5,705 nucleotides of DNA from the NCBI GenBank assembly GCA_903912275.1, contig CAIWGR010000113.1, positions 1 to 5,705 on the forward strand, in the 5' to 3' direction. The stretch is from an uncultured delta proteobacterium (GTDB lineage Bacteria; Myxococcota_A; Bradymonadia; REDH01). Shown one piece after another: positions 1 through 4,477 of the stretch; the first letter of the stretch is position 1; every line of letters starts with the position of its first letter. A program made the translations under genes and the position numbers. The notes under the pieces are model-generated. The model was not told the origin of the DNA, searched no databases, and saw nothing but the letters and a program-made list of their open reading frames with translations.

Positions 1-491
1 CCGCCGACCTCGGCCTGCTGACCAGCGGCGGCCAGGAGATGGTTGCAGACGGCAACGCCGGTGGCTCCTCGCTGGAGTCGGAGATCTTCTCGCTTGAGGT
101 CCTAACCCGCTGTGAGGGTGCGACCCTTGTGAAGACCGAAACCGAGGTCGTCTACGATGTTTCGGGCTCCATCACCGACATCCTCGTGGAGATCGATGGC
201 ATGAAGGTCGGCGTAAGCGTCACCCGCGCCGTCGGCTTCCCGCGCGACGCCGTCTATTCGGAGGCTACTGCCTCCGCGCTTCTCACCCGCAAGCTGACCG
301 ACATTCAAGAGAGCAGCGCCCACGTCTCGGCAGGCGACCGCTGGGTAAAGCAGATTCTCCATGTCATCGCCTACGCAGACCAGCACGTTGCGGCGATGCA
401 GGCCGCCTACGCAGCCCTCGACCCGAGCGTGAAAGCCGACACCATCCTCTGGGTGACCCGGAGCGATGGCGACGACGAATTCCTCTACTAA
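1..491 (+). CDS. 3' end of a conserved-looking protein of unknown function (5' partial)
   Basis: The reading frame is open from position 3 to the TAA at 489-491, giving 162 visible residues. The true start lies outside the window. The ATG at 39 is unlikely to be the start, because the frame continues upstream and the only purine-rich run (AGGAG) touches the ATG with no spacer. The N-terminal part visible is Gly/Ser-rich (residues 8-24). The rest looks like a compact alpha/beta domain: beta-like stretches around residues 47-76, including TDILVEIDG (58-66) then KVGVSVTRAV (68-77), a helix around 86-105, KQILHVIAYAD (116-126), and a C-terminal strand TILWVT (147-152) ending in DGDDEFLY. The Asp then strand then basic residue arrangement (D59, R75) recalls PD-(D/E)XK-like nuclease folds, but the canonical ExK is absent (SVT instead), so I assign no activity. 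From memory, similar proteins occur in myxobacteria; this is unverified. The gene is followed by a hairpin and seems to be a separate unit from sucC. Confidence 0.8.
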   Translation, partial: ADLGLLTSGGQEMVADGNAGGSSLESEIFSLEVLTRCEGATLVKTETEVVYDVSGSITDILVEIDGMKVGVSVTRAVGFPRDAVYSEATASALLTRKLTDIQESSAHVSAGDRWVKQILHVIAYADQHVAAMQAAYAALDPSVKADTILWVTRSDGDDEFLY

Positions 492-495
492 GTCC

Positions 496-519
496 ATGCC
501 GCGCTGCGGCATCGTTCTT
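496..519 (+). terminator. Hairpin after the first gene, probable intrinsic terminator
   Basis: ATGCCGC (496-502) and GCGGCAT (506-512) form a perfect 7-bp stem with a GCT loop, 4 nt after the TAA of the upstream gene. The tail CGTTCTT (513-519) is only moderately T-rich, so termination may be partial. Position just after a stop codon and the perfect GC-rich stem support the call. Incomplete termination would matter because the transcript would then run into the sucC leader. Confidence 0.55.
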
Positions 520-546
520 GAAGTTCGCGCTCCGCTCGGCTAGCAG
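518..546 (+). promoter_or_regulatory. Candidate sigma70-type promoter for sucCD-ndk-rlmN
   Basis: TTGAAG (518-523, four of six matches to TTGACA) is followed after exactly 17 nt by TAGCAG (541-546, three of six matches to TATAAT). Transcription would begin near 553, leaving a leader of about 60 nt before sucC. It is the best-spaced pair I see in the only sizeable gap upstream of sucC. The -10 element is poor, and in a GC-rich genome such matches are weak evidence. Confidence 0.25.
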
Positions 547-599
547 AGGGCGCCCTTCATCGGGGCAGGTTCGGAACCTTCGGCGCCCAGCAGGCGCCC
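547..599 (+). repeat. Three GGCGCCC copies in the sucC leader
   Basis: GGCGCCC occurs at 549-555, 582-588 and 593-599. The first copy sits inside a perfect 10-bp palindrome, AGGGCGCCCT (547-556). The last two are separated by only 4 nt. They may be protein binding sites or parts of alternative RNA folds, or they may simply reflect GC-rich composition. Confidence 0.35.
567..579 (+). repeat. 13-nt palindrome upstream of sucC
   Basis: AGGTTC-G-GAACCT is an inverted repeat with 6-bp perfect arms around one central base, 36 nt upstream of the sucC ATG. As DNA it has the form of a small dimeric-regulator half-site pair. As RNA it could form a 5-bp hairpin with a CGG loop. I do not recognise it as the site of a known regulator. 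Confidence 0.35.
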
Positions 600-614
600 G
601 TAGCGGAGCGTCGT

Positions 615-1781
615 ATGAACATTCACGAGTATCAGGCGAAGCAACTCTTCCAGAAGTTCGGTATCCGGACTCCGCGCGGCATCCCTGCCTTCACGGTAGA
701 CGAGGCTGTGGCTGCCGCGGAGCAGCTGGGCGGCACGCTCTGGGTCGTCAAGGCGCAGATTCACGCCGGAGGTCGCGGCAAGGCTGGCGGCGTCAAGTTG
801 GCCCGCACGCTTGAGCAGGTCCGCGAACATGCGACTGCCATCCTCGGCGCCACGCTCGTTACGCATCAGACCGGCCCCGAGGGCCGTCTCGTTCGCCGGC
901 TCTACATCGAAGAGGGCTGCGACATCGACCGCGAGCTCTACCTCGGCGTCGTCCTTGACCGCGACACCTCGAAGGTCACCTTCATGGCCTCGTCGGAAGG
1001 CGGCGTGGACATCGAAGAGGTGGCCGAGCACAGCCCGGAGAAGATTCTCCGCGAGGCCGTCACCCCGCTCCTTGGCATGACCTCCTTCCAGGCCCGCACG
1101 CTCGCGCTCGGCCTCGGCCTCAAGGGCAAGTCGGTCAACAGCGCCATCGACTTCATCCAGAAGCTCTACAAGATGTACATCGACCTCGACTGCGCCATCG
1201 TCGAGATCAACCCGCTTGTCCTCACCAAGGGCGGCGAAATCATCGCGCTCGACGGCAAGGTCAACTTCGAGGCCAACGCCCTCTACCGGCACCCCGAAGT
1301 CGTCGAGCTCCGCGACCTCACCGAAGAGGACCCCGCCGAGATTGAGGCCAGCAAGTATGACCTCGCCTTCATCAACCTCGACGGCAACATCGGTTGCATG
1401 GTCAACGGCGCAGGCCTTGCCATGGCGACGATGGACATCATCAAGCAGTTCGGCGCCGAGCCGGCCAACTTCCTCGATGTGGGCGGCGGCGCGACGCAGG
1501 AGAAGGTCACCGCGGCCTTCCGCCTCATCACCAGCGACCCGCGCGTGAAGGGCATCTTCGTCAACATCTTCGGCGGCATCATGAAGTGTGATGTCATCGC
1601 GAACGGCATCATCGCCGCGAGCAAGGAGATTGGCCTGACGGTTCCCGTCGTGGCCCGTCTCGAGGGCACCAACGTCGAGCTCGGAAAGAAGATTCTTTCG
1701 GAGTCCGGCCTCGGCGTCATCCCCGCGGACGACATGGCCGACGGCGCCCGCAAGATCATCGCCGCCATCAACCGCGCCTAA
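615..1781 (+). CDS. sucC: Succinyl-CoA synthetase (ADP/GDP-forming), beta subunit
   Basis: SucC is the nucleotide-binding subunit of succinyl-CoA synthetase. This cytoplasmic TCA-cycle enzyme interconverts succinyl-CoA plus NDP plus phosphate with succinate plus NTP plus CoA. The 388-residue length equals that of E. coli SucC and the residues align position for position. The N-terminal ATP-grasp domain (about 1-225) begins NIHEYQAKQLF and carries K46, the GGRGK loop (52-56), E99, E107, and metal ligands N199 (in EINPL) and D213 (in LDGK). The C-terminal CoA-ligase domain (about 245-388) has DGNIGCMVNGAGLAM with substrate-binding N264, LDVGGGAT (288-294) and NIFGGIM (317-323). Residue 20 is Pro as in E. 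coli, which does not suggest strict GTP specificity. The ATG is supported by GGAG at 605-608, six nt upstream. It is the first gene of an apparent unit with sucD, 33 nt downstream. Translation may be influenced by the leader complement at 528-536. Confidence 0.98.
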   Translation: MNIHEYQAKQLFQKFGIRTPRGIPAFTVDEAVAAAEQLGGTLWVVKAQIHAGGRGKAGGVKLARTLEQVREHATAILGATLVTHQTGPEGRLVRRLYIEEGCDIDRELYLGVVLDRDTSKVTFMASSEGGVDIEEVAEHSPEKILREAVTPLLGMTSFQARTLALGLGLKGKSVNSAIDFIQKLYKMYIDLDCAIVEINPLVLTKGGEIIALDGKVNFEANALYRHPEVVELRDLTEEDPAEIEASKYDLAFINLDGNIGCMVNGAGLAMATMDIIKQFGAEPANFLDVGGGATQEKVTAAFRLITSDPRVKGIFVNIFGGIMKCDVIANGIIAASKEIGLTVPVVARLEGTNVELGKKILSESGLGVIPADDMADGARKIIAAINRA

Positions 1782-1814
1782 TCTACCTTCACGCAGACTT
1801 TCGGAGATACCAAC

Positions 1815-2693
1815 ATGGCCATTCTCGTCGATGCCAATACCAAGGTCATCTGTCAGGGCATCACAGGCTCGGCAGGCAGCTTCCACACCACCCAGGCCAT
1901 CGCCTACGGCACCAAGATGGTCGGCGGCGTGACCCCCGGAAAGGGCGGTCAGCTCTGGGAGAACCAGCTCCCCATCTTTGAGACGGTCCGCGCGGCCGTC
2001 GAAGAGACCGGCGCAGACGCCAGCGTCATCTACGTTCCGCCGCCGTTCGCCGCCGAGGCCATCATCGAGGCCGCCGAGGCCGGTGTGCGTCTCATCTGCT
2101 GCATCACCGAAGGCATCCCCGTCCTCGATATGGTGCGGGCGAAAGAGTACCTCAAGAGCACCAAGTCGCGGCTTGTCGGTCCCAACTGCCCCGGCGTCAT
2201 CACGCCCGGCCAGTGCAAGATTGGCATCATGCCCGGTCACATCCACAAGCCCGGCCGCATCGGCGTCGTGAGCCGCTCCGGCACGCTCACCTACGAGGCT
2301 GTTGGTCAGCTCAGCGCGCTTGGCATCGGTCAGTCCTCCTGCGTCGGCATCGGCGGTGACCCGGTCAACGGCACCAACTTCATCGATGTGCTCTCGCTCT
2401 TTCAGGACGACCCGGAGACCGACGCCGTCATCATGATCGGCGAGATCGGCGGCACCGCCGAAGAGGCTGCCGCTGCCTGGATCAAGGAGCACATGACGAA
2501 GCCCGTTGTTGGCTTCATCGCTGGCCGCACGGCGCCTCCGGGCCGCCGCATGGGCCACGCAGGCGCCATCATCTCGGGCGGCAAGGGCACGGCTGAGGCC
2601 AAGCTCGACGCCTTCCGCGAGGCCGGCGTGCACATCGCACCGTCGCCCGCTGAGCTCGGTATCACGCTCGCCCGCGCCATCGGCAAGGCATAA
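1815..2693 (+). CDS. sucD: Succinyl-CoA synthetase, alpha subunit
   Basis: SucD carries the CoA-binding site and the histidine that is phosphorylated during the succinyl-CoA synthetase cycle; it assembles with SucC. The 292 residues match the usual length of about 290. The N-terminal Rossmann-like CoA-binding domain starts AILVDANTKVICQGITG, with the TGSAG turn at 17-21 and GGVTPGKGG at 37-45. GPNCPG (122-127) has Cys where E. coli has Thr. SRSGTLTYE (153-161), GIGGDP (178-183) and GEIGG (209-213, containing the catalytic-loop E210) follow. The phosphorylated histidine is H248 in GRRMGHAGAI. GGAG at 1803-1806, eight nt before the ATG, supports the start. It is translated after sucC from the same presumed mRNA, giving equal supply of both subunits. 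Confidence 0.98.
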   Translation: MAILVDANTKVICQGITGSAGSFHTTQAIAYGTKMVGGVTPGKGGQLWENQLPIFETVRAAVEETGADASVIYVPPPFAAEAIIEAAEAGVRLICCITEGIPVLDMVRAKEYLKSTKSRLVGPNCPGVITPGQCKIGIMPGHIHKPGRIGVVSRSGTLTYEAVGQLSALGIGQSSCVGIGGDPVNGTNFIDVLSLFQDDPETDAVIMIGEIGGTAEEAAAAWIKEHMTKPVVGFIAGRTAPPGRRMGHAGAIISGGKGTAEAKLDAFREAGVHIAPSPAELGITLARAIGKA

Positions 2694-2704
2694 ATCCTCT
2701 CTTC

Positions 2705-2722
2705 GATTCGTTCCGGCGAATC
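2705..2722 (+). other. Small hairpin between sucD and ndk
   Basis: GATTCG (2705-2710) and CGAATC (2717-2722) form a perfect 6-bp stem with a 6-nt loop, in the 75-nt gap after sucD. It is followed by CCCGG and not a T-run, so it is not a convincing terminator. It could stabilise or mark processing of the sucCD message relative to ndk, or be chance. Confidence 0.3.
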
Positions 2723-2768
2723 CCCGGTGCCCGATGGGCGCCTCTCACCTGCAACATCAGTGAATCTC

Positions 2769-3197
2769 ATGGCAATTGAACGCACCCTCTCGATCATCAA
2801 GCCCGACGGCGTTGAGCGCAACCTCATTGGCAAGGTCCTCACCAAGTTCGAGGATGCCGGCCTCAAGGTTGTCGGCGCTCGTCTTATGCATCTCTCGGTT
2901 CGCGAGGCGGAGCTCTTCTACTGGGTCCACCGCGAGCGTGGCTTCTTCGGCGAGCTCGTCGAATTCATGAGCCGCAGCGCGGTGTTCGTCACCGTCCTCG
3001 AGGGCGAGAACGCCGTCGCCGCCAACCGCGACATCATGGGCGCCACCAACCCGGCGAACGCCGCTGAGGGCACCATCCGCAAGGAGTTCGCGCTCTCCAT
3101 CGGCGAGAACACCGTCCACGGCTCCGACAGCCTGGAGAACGCGGCCAATGAGATCGCCTTCTTCTTCTCGGGCACCGAACTTCACGGCGCCCGCTAG
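2769..3197 (+). CDS. ndk: Nucleoside diphosphate kinase
   Basis: Ndk moves the gamma-phosphate from one nucleoside triphosphate (usually ATP) to other NDPs through a phosphohistidine, balancing NTP and dNTP pools in the cytoplasm. The 142-residue protein is of normal bacterial length. It begins MAIERTLSIIKPDG, as in the Myxococcus and E. coli enzymes, which fixes the ATG at 2769; an upstream in-frame ATG at 2727 would add 14 unrelated residues. K11, Y51, F59, R87, T93, R104 and N114 occupy the known nucleotide-site positions, and H117 in NTVHGSD is the catalytic histidine. Two conserved spots differ: G58 replaces the usual Pro before F59, and residues 69-71 are RSA where SGP is usual. No clear Shine-Dalgarno sequence precedes the ATG. 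It lies 75 nt after sucD and 2 nt before rlmN. Confidence 0.97.
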   Translation: MAIERTLSIIKPDGVERNLIGKVLTKFEDAGLKVVGARLMHLSVREAELFYWVHRERGFFGELVEFMSRSAVFVTVLEGENAVAANRDIMGATNPANAAEGTIRKEFALSIGENTVHGSDSLENAANEIAFFFSGTELHGAR

Positions 3198-3199
3198 GC

Positions 3200-4369
3200 A
3201 TGAACGCGCCTCCCATTCTTCGACCCGCAGACGAGCTGCCCCGAGACGGGCAGGGCAGGTTGCTCCTCAAGGGGCTGACCCAGTCCGAGCTCGAGCGCTG
3301 GCTTGTCGAAGAATTGGGAGAGCGGCCCTTCCGCGTCACGCAGATTTGGAAGTGGCTCTACATCCGGTTCGTCTCCTCGTTTGAGGAGATGACCGACCTC
3401 TCGAAGGGGCTCCGCGAAAAGCTGGTGGAGCTCGCGAGGGTGGATGCCATTGCGGTGGATGCGGTCTTCCGCGCCTCCGACGGCACCCGCAAGATTACCT
3501 GGAAACTCGACTCGGGCGCCGTCATCGAGTCGGTGCTCATCCCGTCGGAGAACCGGGTCACGCTCTGCATCAGCAGCCAGGTTGGCTGTGCGATGAACTG
3601 TCAGTTCTGTCTGACGGCGAAGATGGGTCTCCGCGGCCACCTCAGCACCGCAGAGATTGTGGACCAGGTGGCCCAGACCCGCCGCATGTTCGAGTCGGAG
3701 GGTCACATCTCCAACATCGTCTTCATGGGCATGGGCGAACCGCTGCATAACCCCGACAATGTCATCCCGGCGACGCAGATCCTCATCGACCGCGAAGGCC
3801 TCGGACTCAGCCACCGCAAGGTCACCGTCTCCACCTCTGGCCTGGTGCCCGAGATCAAGCGGCTCGGCCTGCAGTCTGATGCCAAGCTGGCCGTCAGCCT
3901 CAACGCCACCACCGACGAGATGCGCGACTGGCTGATGCCTATCAACCGCAAGTATCCGCTCGCAGTGCTCATGGAGACCCTGCGCGAGTTTCCGCTCCGC
4001 AACGGCGACCGCATCACGCTTGAGTATGTGATGCTGAAGGATGTCAACGACAGCCTCGACGATGCACGCCGCATCGTGAAGCTGATCGAGAAGGTGCCCT
4101 GCAAGGTCAACCTCATCCCCTTCAATCCGCACGAAGGGACCGAGTTCCAGACCTCGCCGCGCGAGCGGGTGGAGGCCTTCCGGACCTTCCTCGCCTCCAA
4201 GCATGTTCACACGACCATTCGTGAGACACGCGGAGACGACCGCATGGCCGCCTGCGGCCAGCTGGGCCGTCCAGGCGAGAAGATGCCCAAGCGCATGACC
4301 CCGCCCGCTGCCATCGCAGACCGTCTTGGACTCACGGCCCCCGCCACGGCGAGCCCGGGCGAGAACTAG
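3200..4369 (+). CDS. rlmN: Dual-specificity 23S rRNA/tRNA adenine-C2 methyltransferase (radical SAM)
   Basis: RlmN methylates C2 of A2503 in 23S rRNA and A37 of some tRNAs, using a radical-SAM mechanism with a methyl-cysteine intermediate. The protein has 389 residues. An N-terminal accessory domain (about 21-95) contains the family pattern GERPFRVTQIWKWLY (40-54). The radical SAM core carries CxxxCxxC at C130, C134 and C137 for the 4Fe-4S cluster. GMGEP (177-181) binds SAM. The two mechanistic cysteines also appear present: C352 in AACGQL for the methyl carrier, and C123, which lies seven residues before the first cluster cysteine as in E. coli. E110 matches the conserved Glu of the accessory region. 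The tail after 365 is Pro/Ala-rich and likely disordered. The ATG is 2 nt after the ndk stop and has no obvious Shine-Dalgarno of its own, so re-initiation by ribosomes finishing ndk is plausible. The family paralogue Cfr is less likely given the full RlmN-like match and housekeeping context. Confidence 0.96.
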   Translation: MNAPPILRPADELPRDGQGRLLLKGLTQSELERWLVEELGERPFRVTQIWKWLYIRFVSSFEEMTDLSKGLREKLVELARVDAIAVDAVFRASDGTRKITWKLDSGAVIESVLIPSENRVTLCISSQVGCAMNCQFCLTAKMGLRGHLSTAEIVDQVAQTRRMFESEGHISNIVFMGMGEPLHNPDNVIPATQILIDREGLGLSHRKVTVSTSGLVPEIKRLGLQSDAKLAVSLNATTDEMRDWLMPINRKYPLAVLMETLREFPLRNGDRITLEYVMLKDVNDSLDDARRIVKLIEKVPCKVNLIPFNPHEGTEFQTSPRERVEAFRTFLASKHVHTTIRETRGDDRMAACGQLGRPGEKMPKRMTPPAAIADRLGLTAPATASPGEN

Positions 4370-4402
4370 GTCAACGACCGTTCGTTCGTGTGACGCTTCC
4401 GC

Positions 4403-4432
4403 TTGAACCGGAGGCCTCGCATGGGCTAACGG
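4403..4432 (+). promoter_or_regulatory. Weak candidate promoter for the lipoprotein gene
   Basis: TTGAAC (4403-4408) resembles a -35 element. TAACGG (4427-4432) follows after 18 nt but matches the -10 consensus poorly. If real, transcription would begin near 4438, inside the 5' arm of the following hairpin, so the new transcript would not contain the complete terminator. The 108-nt gap between rlmN and the lipoprotein gene holds no better pair that I can see. Confidence 0.15.
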
Positions 4433-4468
4433 CACGGCAGCCATTCACGCTGTCTGCCTTTCGTTTTT
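4431..4468 (+). terminator. Intrinsic terminator after rlmN
   Basis: GGCACGGCAG (4431-4440) pairs with CTGTCTGCC (4450-4458), giving nine base pairs with one bulged C and one G-T wobble around a 9-nt loop. The tail TTTCGTTTTT (4459-4468) supplies the U-tract. It lies 61 nt after the rlmN stop and plausibly ends the sucC-sucD-ndk-rlmN transcript. Its T-run directly touches the GGAG ribosome site of the next gene. Confidence 0.7.
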
Positions 4469-4477
4469 GGAGCGCCC

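Larger units (their letters stand above)
528..610 (+). promoter_or_regulatory. Anti-Shine-Dalgarno complement in the sucC leader
   Basis: CGCTCCGCT (528-536) is perfectly complementary over 9 nt to AGCGGAGCG (602-610), the segment that contains the sucC Shine-Dalgarno core GGAG (605-608). A G-T wobble (527/611) could extend the pairing. If both arms are on one RNA, they would hide the ribosome binding site of sucC. A transcript starting near 553 from the candidate promoter would lack the 5' arm and leave the site open. The complementarity is seen directly; the regulatory role is inferred. Confidence 0.3.

Noticed and set aside
518..814. 98-codon + strand frame starting in the sucC leader, considered as a leader peptide
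   Set aside because: It starts at a TTG without a ribosome site, overlaps sucC by 200 nt and its Arg/Ser/Gly-rich product looks out of frame.
540..2633. 697-codon open frame on the - strand across sucC and sucD
   Set aside because: It lies opposite two certain genes, has a skewed Ala/Asp/Gly/Arg/Leu composition with no recognisable domain, and is explained by few stop codons opposite GC-rich coding DNA.
2727..2768. Upstream ATG as the start of ndk
   Set aside because: It would add 14 residues not found in the family, while the ATG at 2769 gives the conserved MAIERT start.
3194..4444. 416-codon open frame on the - strand opposite rlmN
   Set aside because: It is fully antisense to a clear rlmN, has low-complexity composition and no motifs; a shadow frame.
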